The notes: generated from the sequence alone by a model not told the origin. Positions 1 through 9,256 are shown, counted from the stretch's first letter. The stretch is DNA of 58,263 nucleotides from a bacterium EF100-94H03 bin56 (GCA_002238685.1 MPMV01000027.1:1-58263); one strand, 5' to 3'. Made by a program: numbers and translations.

Positions 1-209
1 GCATGAACCGGGCCGGCGCGTCAGACAGCTGGACCTCCATACGTCATGCCCTGAGATCCCTGCAGCGCACCACGACAACCTTCACCCGCAGGGACGGCAG
101 AACCCTGCACGTGCGAAAGACGGCGCTGGCCGACGACCAGCAGGCCGTCATCTATCACGCCATGGGGATCACGGCGCCGCCACGAAACGTCCGCAAGACC
201 GTGGTCTGA
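1..209 (+). pseudogene. C-terminal end of an IS1634-type transposase (5' part outside window)
   Basis: The reading frame is open from the window edge to the stop at 209. It encodes a tail with the pattern TTTFTRRDGRTLHVRKTA followed by a short AIYHAMGI-like segment, which resembles the C-terminus of IS1634/IS4-like DDE transposases. Only about 68 residues are visible, so it is unknown whether the upstream part is complete. The family assignment is from memory of the family tail, not from a search. Confidence 0.5.
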
Positions 210-611
210 CGCCACATCCTGCCTGAGCCAGGAAAGCGGCCCGTCAGCCGCAACACCCCACTTGTAGTGCCACTCGGAATCTTACCCCTCTGACTCTACG
301 CGGCTTTTTGCACTGAACGTTAAAGATGGGTTATCGTCGCACCTGATCTCATTCAGGACTCCTCGGGAAGGAGGCAGATCCATGCGTTGCCACGCTGGTC
401 AGTGTCCAATCGGTCCACCGAACAACACCCGCAGTTTGTGCTACCAGGCGTCACAGGCGCGGGCGAGGTAGCCACCCTGCATGAAGTCACGTGCCTTGGT
501 CGGGCAGAACCCGGAATCGCCGTTGTCTCGGCGATGGCATCACCCGATGTCCGGGAAATCAGCCCCGTGCCGGCACCATTCTTTCCGGCCGACCATCGAT
601 GAGGCCGTCAA
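210..611. other. Non-coding stretch between IS remnant and ABC transporter
   Basis: I see no convincing gene. The stretch lies downstream of the minus-strand transporter operon and would contain its 3' end. A TGACTCTAC string at 291-299 matches the 3' end of the group II intron at 11332, but no domain V accompanies it. Confidence 0.4.
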
Positions 612-2261
612 TCAGGTGCGGGCCGCCTCGCCGATGTTGTCGACGCCGCGTTCCTCGAGAACCGTGTTGAGCCAGTTGGGATCCATTTCCGGCACCGAGG
701 AGAGCAGGAGATCCGTGTAGGGGTGATGGGGTGGCGTGAACATGACGTCCTTGGGGCCCATCTCGACGACACGCCCCTCCTTCATGACGACGACCTCGTC
801 GGCGATGGAGCGCACGGTTGCGAGATCGTGGGTGATGAACATGTAGGCGAGATTGAGTTCGTCCTGCAGGCGGTCGAGAAGCCTCAGGATTCCCTCGGCG
901 ACCAGCTGGTCGAGGGCGCTCGTCACCTCGTCGCAGATGATGAAGGAGGGTTCGGCCGCCAGGGCCCTGGCGATGCCGATCCGCTGTTTCTGCCCGCCGG
1001 AAAGCTCGGGCGGAAAGCGGCTGTAGAACTGGGACGGTTCAAGCTCGATGAGGTCGAGGAGTTCGTCGACGCGGGTTTTCAGCGCCGCCCCCTTCAGTCC
1101 ACTGTAGAACTCGGCCGGACGGCCGATGATGTCGCTGATCCGGACCTTGGGATTGAGCGCCGTATCGGCCATCTGGTAAATCATCTGCGCCTGGCGCAGC
1201 TGGTCCTTCGACCGTGCCCGGAAGTTGGCCGGGAGTTCTTCCCCGGAAAACAGGATGCGCCCCTTGGTGGGCGGCAACAGTCCGGTGATGCAGCGGGCTG
1301 CGGTTGACTTTCCGGAACCAGACTCTCCCACCACCGCGACGGTCATGCCGGCATGGACGTCGAAGGAGACATCCTCGAGCACCCTGGTCTGGCCATAGGC
1401 CGCATCGACATTGTCGACGGTGACGATCGGAACGGCGCCATCCGCCGGCCTTGACTTCTGGGGCCGCTGGAAGCTCCGCACGGCCCACAGGGTCTTGGTG
1501 TAGTCCTCCTTCGGGGAGTCGAGCATGGTCACGGTATCCGCTTCCTCGACCTCGTCGCCCTTGAGCAGGACCTTGATGGTGTCGGCCATCTGGGCGACGA
1601 CGGCAAGGTCGTGGGTGATGTAGATGGCGGCGGTATCGAACTGGTCGACGATGTCGCGTATGGCCGCGAGCACCTCGATCTGCGTGGTGACGTCGAGCGC
1701 CGTGGTGGGCTCGTCGAAAATGATGAGATCCGGCCGGCAGGACATCGCCATGGCCGTCATCGCCCGTTGCAGCTGCCCGCCCGAGACCTGATGCGGGTAG
1801 CGGAACCCGATCTCCCGGGGATTGGGAAGACGCAGGCGCCCGTAGAGCTCCATGGCGTCCTCCTGGCTCTCCATGCGCTTGCGGATGCGGTAGTGAACCG
1901 GTGCTTCCGTGTGCTGATCGATCAGCTTGTGAGCCGGATTGAACGACGCCGCCGCGGACTGGGCGACATAGGCAATACGCGAGCCCCTGAGAACGCGGCG
2001 GTCGGATTCGGCGGTCGTGGTCAGCTCCATGCCGTCGAACTCGACCGAACCTGCCGATATCCGGCAACCGTCCCGCGCGAAACCCATGGCTGCCAGTCCG
2101 ATCGTCGACTTGCCGGCGCCCGATTCGCCGATCAGGCCAAGGACCTCGCCACGATTCAGGGTCAGATCGACGCCGTGGACGATCTCGATCCACTTCTCGT
2201 CCGAATAGCCCTCGATCCGGAGACCCTGGATCTTGAGGAGAACGCGCTTGTCGTCGGCCAT
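612..2261 (-). CDS. Dipeptide/oligopeptide ABC transporter, fused double ATP-binding protein
   Basis: This 549-residue protein carries two complete ABC ATPase domains of the DppD/DppF type in one chain and would power peptide (or related solute) import at the inner membrane. Domain 1 has Walker A GESGAGKST (about residues 45-53), signature VSGGQ (about 159) and Walker B with FDEPTTALD. Domain 2 has GESGSGKST (about 312), LSGGQKQR (about 420) and CDEVTSALD. The frame is open much further upstream, but the ATG at 2261 follows a GGAG ribosome binding site and sits 5 bp after the permease stop, so it is the start. It is the last gene of a minus-strand operon with both permeases. Substrate is inferred from family only. 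Confidence 0.9.
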   Translation of the reverse strand: MADDKRVLLKIQGLRIEGYSDEKWIEIVHGVDLTLNRGEVLGLIGESGAGKSTIGLAAMGFARDGCRISAGSVEFDGMELTTTAESDRRVLRGSRIAYVAQSAAASFNPAHKLIDQHTEAPVHYRIRKRMESQEDAMELYGRLRLPNPREIGFRYPHQVSGGQLQRAMTAMAMSCRPDLIIFDEPTTALDVTTQIEVLAAIRDIVDQFDTAAIYITHDLAVVAQMADTIKVLLKGDEVEEADTVTMLDSPKEDYTKTLWAVRSFQRPQKSRPADGAVPIVTVDNVDAAYGQTRVLEDVSFDVHAGMTVAVVGESGSGKSTAARCITGLLPPTKGRILFSGEELPANFRARSKDQLRQAQMIYQMADTALNPKVRISDIIGRPAEFYSGLKGAALKTRVDELLDLIELEPSQFYSRFPPELSGGQKQRIGIARALAAEPSFIICDEVTSALDQLVAEGILRLLDRLQDELNLAYMFITHDLATVRSIADEVVVMKEGRVVEMGPKDVMFTPPHHPYTDLLLSSVPEMDPNWLNTVLEERGVDNIGEAART

Positions 2262-2266
2262 GACGG

Positions 2267-3328
2267 TCACTCCTTCAGTCCGGACGAACGGAACAGCATC
2301 CAGTCGACCACAAAGTTGACGGACACGGTCAGCAGGGCGATGGCCGCGGCCGGGATGAGTGGCGTGATCTCGCCAAACGAGATGAGTGTCGCGTTCTCGC
2401 GCACCATCGACCCCCAGTCCGCCGTGGGCGGCTGGATGCCGAGGCCGAGGAAGGACAGCCCCGCCACGAGGAGGAAGACGAAACAGAACTCCAGCCCGAA
2501 CTCGGCGATCAGGGGCGCCGTCGAGTTCGGCAGGATTTCCTTGCGGATGAGGTACCACATGCCCTCTCCACGCAGGCTTGCAGCCTCGATGTAGTCCATG
2601 ACCACCACGTTGCCGGCGACGGCACGGGTCAGGCGGAAGACGCGCGGTGCATAGATGATGCCGATGATGATGACCAGAATGATGAGGTTGGTGCCGAAGA
2701 TGCTGAGCAGCAGCAGGGCGAAGATCAGTCCGGGGATGGACATGACGACGTCGATGATGCGTCCCATCAACTGGTCGAACCAGCCTCCCTTGACGGCGGC
2801 GACCATGCCGAGAAGCACGCCGATGACGAAGGCGATCATCGTTGCCACCAGGGCCAGTCCCACGGTGTTCCTGGCGCCATAGACGATGCGGCTGAAGAGG
2901 TCGCGGCCCAGCTGGTCGGCGCCCAGCAGCATGTTTTCGTCGGCCGGTGCAAAGGACTGGGAAATCACCTCCCCCTCGCCGAAGGGTGCGATCACCGGAG
3001 CGAAGATCCCGAGCACGGCGTATGTGAAGATGACGAACATGCCGAAGGACGCCGTCAGGGGCGCCGTACGCAGGGCCTTGGCGGTCTGGGTCCCGCTGAT
3101 GATGACGAGGAATTCGCGAAAGGCGTAGGCCGTCCCCCCGGCGAGCGCCAGCAGGCCAGCGGCGATCGACACGGCCCACAGGGCGTCCTGCCCGCCGACA
3201 ATGCCCATGACGAACGACGCCAGGGTCAGCGAGAAGAGAGCGAGGAAGATCTCCCGCCTCTTGAAGTAGGCGGCCAGGCAGGACCCGCCGATGAGGAGGG
3301 CGTAGTAGACGATGACAAAGTAGTTCAT
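2267..3328 (-). CDS. Peptide ABC transporter permease, DppC/OppC type
   Basis: A 353-residue inner-membrane permease of the binding-protein-dependent transport family. The N-terminus (about residues 1-75) carries extra hydrophobic segments not usual in DppC, followed by the standard DppC core. The EAA loop that contacts the ATPase is visible as YIEAASLRGEGMWYLIRKE, and the FLGLGIQPPTADWG segment is typical of DppC. It ends 5 bp before the ATPase start and begins 10 bp after the other permease stop, so the three genes are one operon. Confidence 0.9.
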   Translation of the reverse strand: MNYFVIVYYALLIGGSCLAAYFKRREIFLALFSLTLASFVMGIVGGQDALWAVSIAAGLLALAGGTAYAFREFLVIISGTQTAKALRTAPLTASFGMFVIFTYAVLGIFAPVIAPFGEGEVISQSFAPADENMLLGADQLGRDLFSRIVYGARNTVGLALVATMIAFVIGVLLGMVAAVKGGWFDQLMGRIIDVVMSIPGLIFALLLLSIFGTNLIILVIIIGIIYAPRVFRLTRAVAGNVVVMDYIEAASLRGEGMWYLIRKEILPNSTAPLIAEFGLEFCFVFLLVAGLSFLGLGIQPPTADWGSMVRENATLISFGEITPLIPAAAIALLTVSVNFVVDWMLFRSSGLKE

Positions 3329-3338
3329 GGCCGCCCTC

Positions 3339-4295
3339 CTACTTCGGATGGCGCAGGCGCGGGTTGGTGAGAATGGCGCCCACGTCTGCTGCCAGGTTGA
3401 GGAGAATGAACGTCGCGGCGAAGATCAGGCAGCACGCCTGCACCACCGGGAAGTCGCGCTTGGTCACGGCGTCCACGAGAAGCTGGCCGATACCGGGATA
3501 CACGAAGACCACCTCGACGAGGACGACACCGGTGATGAGGTAGGCGAGATTGAGGGCCACGACGTTGATGATGGGGGCCCACGCATTGGGCAGCGCATGC
3601 CGTGCGATCACCTTCCAGGCCGGCGTTCCCTTCAGGCGTGCCATCTCGATATAGGGGGAGGCCAGCAGGTTGATGATGGCCGCCCGGGTCATGCGCATCA
3701 TGTGGGCGACGACCACGAGGACCATGGTCAGCGCCGGCAGGAAGGTCCGTTCCAGGAGTTCGAAGAACGTCAGGTCATCGCTCAGCTTGGCGATGGCCGG
3801 GAACATGCCGGTCTTGACCGAGAAATAGAGGATCAGGATGTAGCCGAGAAAGAACTCCGGCGACGAAATCGATGTCAGGGTGGCGACATTGGCGACGCGG
3901 TCGAACAGCGTGTTGCGCAGCAGGGCGACGATGACGCCGAGAATGATGGCGACCGGAACAGCGATGACCGCGGCGTAGCCTGCCAGGAACAGGGTGTTGG
4001 CAAACCGCGGAGCAATGGTGTCGGTGACCGACGACTGGGTCAGAAGCGAGAGGCCGAAATCTCCCACGATGGCCCCCGACAGCCAGTCGAAGTAGCGGAC
4101 CGGCGCCGAGCGATCGAGACCGAGCTCGGTCCGCAGCGCCCTCAGGTTGTCTTCCGTGGCGCCCTGGCCGAGAACGGCCTGGGCGATGTCGCCGGGGAGA
4201 AGTTCGACTGCGCCGAAGATGAGGACGGATATCACCAGCAGGGTCAGCAGTCCCAGCCCCAGCCTGGTGATGATGATACGCGTCACGTCACCCAT
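3339..4295 (-). CDS. Peptide ABC transporter permease, DppB/OppB type
   Basis: A 318-residue inner-membrane permease, first gene of the minus-strand transporter operon. The N-terminal hydrophobic helix, the ELLPGD motif and the AP(V)RYFDWL segment are typical of DppB, and the EAA-like loop reads MARLKGTPAWKVIARHALPN. The open frame extends upstream to 4766, but the ATG at 4295 is preceded by GGGAGGA at good spacing and matches the family N-terminus. It is divergent from the substrate-binding protein gene at 4501. Confidence 0.9.
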   Translation of the reverse strand: MGDVTRIIITRLGLGLLTLLVISVLIFGAVELLPGDIAQAVLGQGATEDNLRALRTELGLDRSAPVRYFDWLSGAIVGDFGLSLLTQSSVTDTIAPRFANTLFLAGYAAVIAVPVAIILGVIVALLRNTLFDRVANVATLTSISSPEFFLGYILILYFSVKTGMFPAIAKLSDDLTFFELLERTFLPALTMVLVVVAHMMRMTRAAIINLLASPYIEMARLKGTPAWKVIARHALPNAWAPIINVVALNLAYLITGVVLVEVVFVYPGIGQLLVDAVTKRDFPVVQACCLIFAATFILLNLAADVGAILTNPRLRHPK

Positions 4296-4500
4296 GCGTC
4301 CTCCCTCACATCCCGGGAGAACACGGTACCCCATTCCATGACGCCCTGTCACCCCAACCCCTGGTGTCCGCCATGGCGGACAAGGCCATGCAACCTTGCC
4401 ACGCGCAGCACCTGTCGCGTATCGTGACGACAGCCGGGCAACCAAAAAAATGATCAAGCCCGATCCGACCTGAACAGGCTCACCATGGGGAGACCAGACA
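4296..4500. promoter_or_regulatory. Divergent intergenic region of the peptide transporter
   Basis: The 205 bp between the permease operon (minus) and the binding-protein gene (plus) must hold both promoters. An A-rich patch at 4443-4450 stands out from the GC-rich surroundings, but no convincing -35/-10 pair or operator could be fixed by eye. Confidence 0.35.
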
Positions 4501-6108
4501 ATGTCGTCACATGAAAACAGCACCCTGCTTGAACGCATTGTCCGCGCTGGCAGGCAAAACAGGATTTCACGCCGGAACTTCATGGCGGAGGCATCGGCGG
4601 CCGGCCTGACGATCGCAGCGGCTTCCACGCTGTGGGCCGAGAACGCCGCGGCAGAGACACCGCAGGCCGGCGGCACGTTCCGCCTCGGTCTGCACGACGG
4701 GAACACCGCCGATACGCTTGATCCGGGCAAGTACCAGAGTGTCAGCGAGATCCAGCTGGCCCACACGTTTCGCAGCTACCTCACGGAGATCACGGCCGAC
4801 AACGGGCTTGGCGGCGACATGGCGGTGTCGTGGAGCGCCTCTCCGGACGCGAAGGTGTGGACGTTCGAACTCAGTCCGGACGCGACATTCCATGACGGGC
4901 GCGCCTTCACGTCGAACGATGCGGTCGCCTCGCTCAATCACCACCGGGGTGACGACACGACATCGGCGGCCAAGCCGCTTCTCTCCAACGTCACCGATGT
5001 CAGGGCCGATGGCGACCATGCGATCGTCATCGAAGTCGACCAGGGATTTGCCGATCTCCCCTGGGTGATGGCGGACTACCACCTCACCATGCTGCCGGCG
5101 ACCGAGGACGGCGGCGTCGAGTGGGAAAGCGGCCTCGGAGCCGGCCCCTACAGGATCGTCAACAATGAGCCGGGTGTCGGCGCCAATCTCGAGCGTCATG
5201 ACGGCTGGCACCGCGAAGGGGCCTGGTTCGACGGGATCGAGATCACCATTCTCAACGACCCCAACGCCCGCCAGACGTCGCTGATCACCGATGACGTCGA
5301 CGCCATCTCGTCGGTCGATCTCAAGACACTCACACTGCTGGGGCGCGATCCCAACATCGAGATCGACAACGTGCCGAGTGGTTCGGCCATCACCCTGCCG
5401 ATGTTCTGCGACCACGCGCCCTACGACAACGTCGATGTCCGCCTGGCTCTCAAGCACGCCATCGACCGGGAAGAGATCGTCGAGAAGATCCTGTTCGGCA
5501 CGGGCACTCCCGGCAACGACTTCCACGTCTCGCCGAACATGCCCTACTGGCCGGATATCGAGCAGCGCACCTATGATCCGGACAAGGCGAAGCATCACCT
5601 CAAGCAGGCCGGCATGGAGTCGCTCAGGGTCGAGCTTTCGGCGGCCGACAGCGTGTTGCCGGGTGCCGTCGACATGGTCGTTCTCTACAGCGAGCAGGCC
5701 AAGGCGGCCGGCATCGACCTCGTGCCCGTGCGGGAGCCCAACGATGGCTACTGGTCGGACGTGTGGCTGAAGAAGCCCTTCGTGTTCGTCAAGTGGGGCG
5801 CGCGGCCGACGCCGGACAACATGTTCACGCTGGCCTACAAGGACGACGCCCCGTGGAACGAGGCGCATTGGCAGAATGCACGGTTCAATGAACTCCTGCT
5901 GATGGCGAAGGCGGAGCTTGACGAGACGCGGCGCGGCGAGATGTACCGCGAGATGTGCCAGATCGCCCGTGACGACGGTGGCACCATCATCCCGCTCTTC
6001 GTGAACTTCGTCTACGCACGGCGCAGCAACGTGCGCCATGGTCCGAGTGTCGCGGCCAGCTGGGAATGTGACGGCGCCCGTTCCGCTCACCGCTGGTGGT
6101 TCGCCTGA
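4501..6108 (+). CDS. Peptide/nickel-type ABC transporter substrate-binding protein, Tat-exported
   Basis: A 535-residue periplasmic binding protein of family SBP_bac_5 that would deliver peptide or a related solute to the divergent permease/ATPase operon. A Tat-type signal is visible: SRRNFM at residues 23-28 followed by a hydrophobic AASAAGLTIAAAS stretch and an AXA-like cleavage region near residue 50. Family features include TFRLG near the mature start, the DPGKY segment, the CWTFEL-like WTFELSPDATFHDG block and an ALKHAIDREEIV block. It is separated from the rest of the transporter by strand, which is uncommon but consistent with joint control from the shared intergenic region. A strong hairpin follows at 6122. 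Confidence 0.9.
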   Translation: MSSHENSTLLERIVRAGRQNRISRRNFMAEASAAGLTIAAASTLWAENAAAETPQAGGTFRLGLHDGNTADTLDPGKYQSVSEIQLAHTFRSYLTEITADNGLGGDMAVSWSASPDAKVWTFELSPDATFHDGRAFTSNDAVASLNHHRGDDTTSAAKPLLSNVTDVRADGDHAIVIEVDQGFADLPWVMADYHLTMLPATEDGGVEWESGLGAGPYRIVNNEPGVGANLERHDGWHREGAWFDGIEITILNDPNARQTSLITDDVDAISSVDLKTLTLLGRDPNIEIDNVPSGSAITLPMFCDHAPYDNVDVRLALKHAIDREEIVEKILFGTGTPGNDFHVSPNMPYWPDIEQRTYDPDKAKHHLKQAGMESLRVELSAADSVLPGAVDMVVLYSEQAKAAGIDLVPVREPNDGYWSDVWLKKPFVFVKWGARPTPDNMFTLAYKDDAPWNEAHWQNARFNELLLMAKAELDETRRGEMYREMCQIARDDGGTIIPLFVNFVYARRSNVRHGPSVAASWECDGARSAHRWWFA

Positions 6109-6121
6109 TCATCACGACCTT

Positions 6122-6153
6122 GAGGCGGGGCCGGGAATTCCCGGCCCCGCCTC
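6122..6153 (+). terminator. Strong hairpin after the binding-protein gene
   Basis: A perfect 16+16 bp palindrome, GAGGCGGGGCCGGGAA and its complement, begins 13 bp after the stop codon. Only a short pyrimidine run follows, so it is a probable but not classical intrinsic terminator. Confidence 0.7.
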
Positions 6154-6249
6154 TCTACTCCGCTTGAGGGTCAGCAGTTCCAGGGGATTCCCGGATTCGG
6201 GGAGCGCCCGAAGACCCGCGTGCCCCCGGAACCCTGCACCGGTTAGACA

Positions 6250-6954
6250 TCTTACGAAACCATCTGGACATCTGTAGCATTTCTGCAAGATCGTCACTGG
6301 GCGGAGTCAGTTCGTAGGAATAGGTGACAAAACCCCTGTCACTCTCGAGTCTGTGCTGAGTTATCTCGTTCAGCCCCATCCACCGCTTCATCCCGCACTC
6401 GATTTCGAATTGCAGCCCAGCAAGGTCTTCCGTCACTCTTCAGGTGTCGTAACGCTCGGGCAGTGCAGCGCGTAGCTGCGCCCAATCGGCCCCCGTGACA
6501 GGTTCCCGCGCCAGGCAGGAAAGAAAAGGGCTTTCGAGTCCTTCGTTACTAACTTTCAGGTTTTGGATCACCTTCCATCGTCCCCTTCCTGTGGGTTCGA
6601 GTTCGAGATCTGGATCGTCGAGCTCGCGGGCGAACAATTCCCGGAATTGCTCAGTTTCCCCCGACTCCGCTCGCTCCTACACTTCCTTTGGGATAAGCAG
6701 AGAAAACAGTTCGTTTGGCTGCCATTTTACGGTCAGTTCGACACTGTATCGTCCGCGATTCGAACCTCTCCCTCTCGTTGATCTCCCAAACCGTCTTCTT
6801 CGTCTATGGCCCGATACAGTGTCGGCTTGCTTAGCCGCAAGCCGCCTGACGCTTCCGGGCAGTATTGTTTCTCCCAGCCTCTGATCAACCTCATCGCGAG
6901 TCTCTCCTTACACAAGTCGCCTGCTGCCGGCTCCACTGCCAAGACCGCGCTCAA
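6250..6954 (-). pseudogene. Decayed gene of unknown function
   Basis: Reading the minus strand from 6954, a coding-like sequence (SKPTLYRAIDEEDGLGD) runs into a frame change near 6735. It continues as ELTVKWQPNELFSLLIPKEV, an in-frame stop, ELFARELDDPDLELEPTG, a second in-frame stop at 6440, and then DLAGLQFEIECGMKRWMG. All three pieces after the frame change share one frame, which suggests one former gene broken by two nonsense mutations and a frameshift. I do not recognise the family. It lies directly downstream of the AbiE-type pair on the same strand. Confidence 0.45.
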
Positions 6955-7003
6955 TCACAGCTCGGGAAAATTGGGAAAGGCGCGGACATGCGGACGCATA
7001 CAG

Positions 7004-7924
7004 TCAGGGGAAGACTGCGGCAAGTCGCTGAACGGCCGTTAGGGTGGTTGTGAATGCAGGTACTTGATCCTCGCGTCCGTAGCACATCGCGGCGACGAAC
7101 TGGCTGTATCGGGTCGAATGTTTGTGCTCGGCTTTGAGAATGTCCAGTGCAGCGAAGACGCGCTCGGCCGGTCGAAGTGCCGCGACGCCGGCGGCACTTC
7201 TGCCCCTTGAGGCGTCCTCGATGATGCGTTTCTCGAGGAGGGCCGGAAAGCCCGGGTGTTCCAGTGCATGGTTCTCGAGGGCCGCCAAATCATGAAGGTG
7301 CCGGACGACGTTGGGATCGTCATCCGCTCCATGATGCTGCGACAGTATCCGCCAGGTGAGGGCGCTGAGTTTGTCCGCAGCGGTTTCCGCTGGCGTGACG
7401 CAATGGATACTGAGAATTTCCGGGGGATTCTCCAGTGCCTCGGCCACCAGCGATTGCAAGGGTCTTCGTTCCGGAGGGAGTGCCGGAGCCCTCAGCGTCA
7501 TTTCCAGCCTGATGAATGCGCGCAGGGGCTCGGAGGGAGTGTAGATCGGAGAGTATGCGACGTCGCAGCGAAGGAAGCGGCCTTGATCGGCGACGAGAAT
7601 GTCGTGCTCCGACAGTGTCCAGGCTGCATCGGCCCGAATCGCATCTATGAGCGTGGCACGATAGTTGCGGCGGGCATCGCGATCGATACCGGAACCTGGA
7701 AGCAGGAGCTTGAAATCGATGTCTTCGGAGAAGCGCTGTATGAGGTGGAAACCCTTCGACAGGCTGGTGCCGCCCGAGAAGACCGGCGCCAGTTCGTGGG
7801 ATTCCCGTTCGGCAATTCTCGCGATGATCTGAGTGGCATGCCAATCCTTCTCGACGAAGGAAGGGTCGACGGCGAGATCGGTAGCGACCGCCTCAAGAAG
7901 CTCTTGACTGGGAGCGTCGCTCAA
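7004..7924 (-). CDS. AbiEii-type nucleotidyltransferase toxin
   Basis: A 306-residue protein of the AbiEii/AbiGii family, the toxin of type IV toxin-antitoxin/abortive infection pairs. The nucleotidyltransferase motif is visible: SGGTSLSK at about residues 50-57 and RFSEDIDFK at about 64-72, spaced as in the family, followed by a conserved helical C-terminal half with the AADKLSAL segment. Its start overlaps the 3' end of the upstream antitoxin gene by 32 bp, so the two are translationally coupled. In characterised AbiE systems the toxin acts intracellularly as a nucleotidyltransferase and the pair can block phage growth; the role here is inferred. Confidence 0.85.
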   Translation of the reverse strand: MSDAPSQELLEAVATDLAVDPSFVEKDWHATQIIARIAERESHELAPVFSGGTSLSKGFHLIQRFSEDIDFKLLLPGSGIDRDARRNYRATLIDAIRADAAWTLSEHDILVADQGRFLRCDVAYSPIYTPSEPLRAFIRLEMTLRAPALPPERRPLQSLVAEALENPPEILSIHCVTPAETAADKLSALTWRILSQHHGADDDPNVVRHLHDLAALENHALEHPGFPALLEKRIIEDASRGRSAAGVAALRPAERVFAALDILKAEHKHSTRYSQFVAAMCYGREDQVPAFTTTLTAVQRLAAVFP

Positions 7925-8354
7925 AGGAGACGTACTTGCCGTCGTAGCCGATCTTGCGGGAGATACGGCTCCGGACGGCGATTACGCGTCCGGTGGGGAC
8001 CTGGGTGCTAGCGCCTGCGGTATTGGCCTGGGCAAATGTGGACGGCATGGCTTCGACGTCCAGGCGCTCGAGGGCCTCAAGGGTGAGCGAGGGAAGGGGC
8101 TTCGCGGCGACAGTCTTGCCTGATATGGGGGAAACGGTGGTGCGAGCGTAGAGACCATAGCCGATCTTGACGAGCTTACCTTTGGCTGTAAGGCGTTTCA
8201 GCGCGCGACCGACCTGGTCGTAGCCACCGAGGTCCTCGAAGTCACGGCGCAGGAAGACGTTGGAGTTCTTGCGCGCGACGCGCCGGGCGATCCGCTTCTC
8301 CAAAGGCTGTGGTCGTGGTGATGGCATGGTCATCGATTTGCAAAAATACGACAC
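7893..8354 (-). CDS. AbiEi-type antitoxin (DUF6088-like)
   Basis: A 153-residue protein upstream of and overlapping the AbiEii toxin. An N-terminal winged-helix region is visible as SNVFLRRDFEDLGGYDQVGRALKRLTAKGKL followed by KIGYGLYAR, the pattern of transcriptional-repressor antitoxins of this family, which bind their own promoter. The open frame begins with GTG at 8354; ATG codons at 8333 and 8327 are alternatives and none has a clear ribosome binding site. Such antitoxins commonly autorepress; no operator could be fixed by eye. Confidence 0.78.
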   Translation of the reverse strand: MSYFCKSMTMPSPRPQPLEKRIARRVARKNSNVFLRRDFEDLGGYDQVGRALKRLTAKGKLVKIGYGLYARTTVSPISGKTVAAKPLPSLTLEALERLDVEAMPSTFAQANTAGASTQVPTGRVIAVRSRISRKIGYDGKYVSFERRSQSRAS

Positions 8355-8628
8355 TTGACGGTATGTAGATATGGTTTGGGCGGGCTGGCGTCAATACTTC
8401 TCGAAGAAGGGCGAGGGAGGGCTGTCCGTTTCGCGCTGAGCGAGAGACGGGGAGTGGCGCGGCGTCATGCCGTGAAGGATGGCACGATGTGCAGACCCAA
8501 GCGATCCTCCTCAATGGAAATCCGATGCTTCCACGCCAGCGTTGTGCAGCGCGGCCTGGCGAACCCGAGAAGCGTCTCGCCAGACGCCTGCGATCGAGTT
8601 CGAGGCTGCTTGAGACCCATCAGGGTTA

Positions 8629-8748
8629 ACTGTTCGAGGCATGCTGCACGGCATCCAAGTCGCTCTCGATGCTGTCGCCGATGCGCGCCGCGGACGCCTT
8701 CACGGTATCGCGGGCAAGGTGAGCGTAACGGGCGGTCGTCTGCTCGGC
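8629..8748 (-). pseudogene. Tyrosine integrase C-terminal fragment (repeat copy 1, minus)
   Basis: The fragment reads AEQTTARYAHLARDTV and then ASAARIGDSIESDLDAV before a stop at 8626. The RYAHL block with its catalytic tyrosine and the alanine-rich C-terminal helix are typical of phage-type tyrosine recombinases. The rest of the gene is absent. Confidence 0.65.
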
Positions 8749-8862
8749 CACGCCCGGGTCGGCACCAACGCGAAGTACGCCCACCTGGTGCACGATGCCG
8801 AGAAGGCCGCCGCCGCTTGGACCGGCGACAGCATCGGCAGCGGTCTCGTCGCTACGCCATAA
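8731..8862 (+). pseudogene. Tyrosine integrase C-terminal fragment (repeat copy 1, plus)
   Basis: The fragment reads GGRLLGHARVGTNAKYAHL and AAAAWTGDSIGSGLVATP to a stop at 8862. It retains the LLGH and KYAHL motifs (second catalytic histidine and tyrosine) of tyrosine recombinases. The catalytic domain upstream is missing. Confidence 0.65.
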
Positions 8863-8869
8863 GCCGTCT

Positions 8870-9256
8870 ATGGACATAACGCCAATCAGATGCGAGGCCG
8901 ACTACGATGCCGCGCTGGGTATGATCGACAGCCTCGTGGGCGCAGCGCAAAGCACCCCGGAAGGGGATCGGCTGGAGGTTCTGGTGACGCTTGTCGAGGC
9001 CTACGAGGCCCGTCGCTGGCCGGTGGAAGCGCCTGCCCCCGTCTCAATGATCAAGCATGCCATGGAAGCCCGCGGCTATCGGCAGAAGGACCTGGCCGCC
9101 GTGATCGGGTCGCAGCCGCATGCCTCGGAAGTGCTGCGCCGCCGTCGTCCCCTGACCTTGCCAATGATCCGGGCTCTCTCGGCAGAATGGAAACTCCCGG
9201 CCGACATGCTGGTACGCGAGTACGACCTGGCGCCCTCGATGCCATCTGATTCTTGA
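8870..9256 (+). CDS. higA: HigA-type antitoxin / HTH regulator, orphan
   Basis: A 128-residue protein of the COG5499 group. The N-terminal part (AALGMIDSLVG, then GDRLEVLVTLVEAYE) is the typical HigA lead, followed by a Xre-type helix-turn-helix around residues 63-105 (MEARGYRQKDLAAVIGSQPH, then ASEVLRRRRPLTLPMIRAL). HigA normally neutralises the mRNA interferase HigB encoded just upstream. Here the upstream position is taken by the 401-bp repeat, and no HigB is visible. The open frame continues upstream into the repeat, but the ATG at 8870 matches the family start. There is no clear ribosome binding site. Confidence 0.8.
   Translation: MDITPIRCEADYDAALGMIDSLVGAAQSTPEGDRLEVLVTLVEAYEARRWPVEAPAPVSMIKHAMEARGYRQKDLAAVIGSQPHASEVLRRRRPLTLPMIRALSAEWKLPADMLVREYDLAPSMPSDS

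Larger units (their letters stand above)
8464..8864. repeat. 401-bp repeat, copy 1, with back-to-back integrase 3' ends
   Basis: This 401-bp block recurs at 18006-18406 with about 20 substitutions and no insertion or deletion. Its right half encodes integrase C-terminal tails in both directions. The plus strand reads LLGHARVGTNAKYAHL from about 8731, and the minus strand reads TTARYAHLARDTVKASAARI from about 8748 downwards. The two tails are diverged from each other and point outwards from a shared centre near 8740. The left third has no recognised coding content. The copy ends 5 bp before the start of the HigA-type gene. Confidence 0.85.

Noticed and set aside
284..299. ACCCCTCTGACTCTAC resembles the 3' end of the group II intron at 11332
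   Set aside because: No domain V hairpin or maturase remnant lies upstream, so a chance match or a very old remnant cannot be told apart.
612..3179. A longer 855-codon open frame covering ATPase and part of the permease
   Set aside because: Residues before position 307 are the out-of-frame shadow of the permease gene; the ATG at 2261 has a ribosome binding site and matches the family start.
4567..6090. Long minus-strand open frame of 507 codons
   Set aside because: Antisense shadow of the substrate-binding protein gene, caused by high GC content at third positions.
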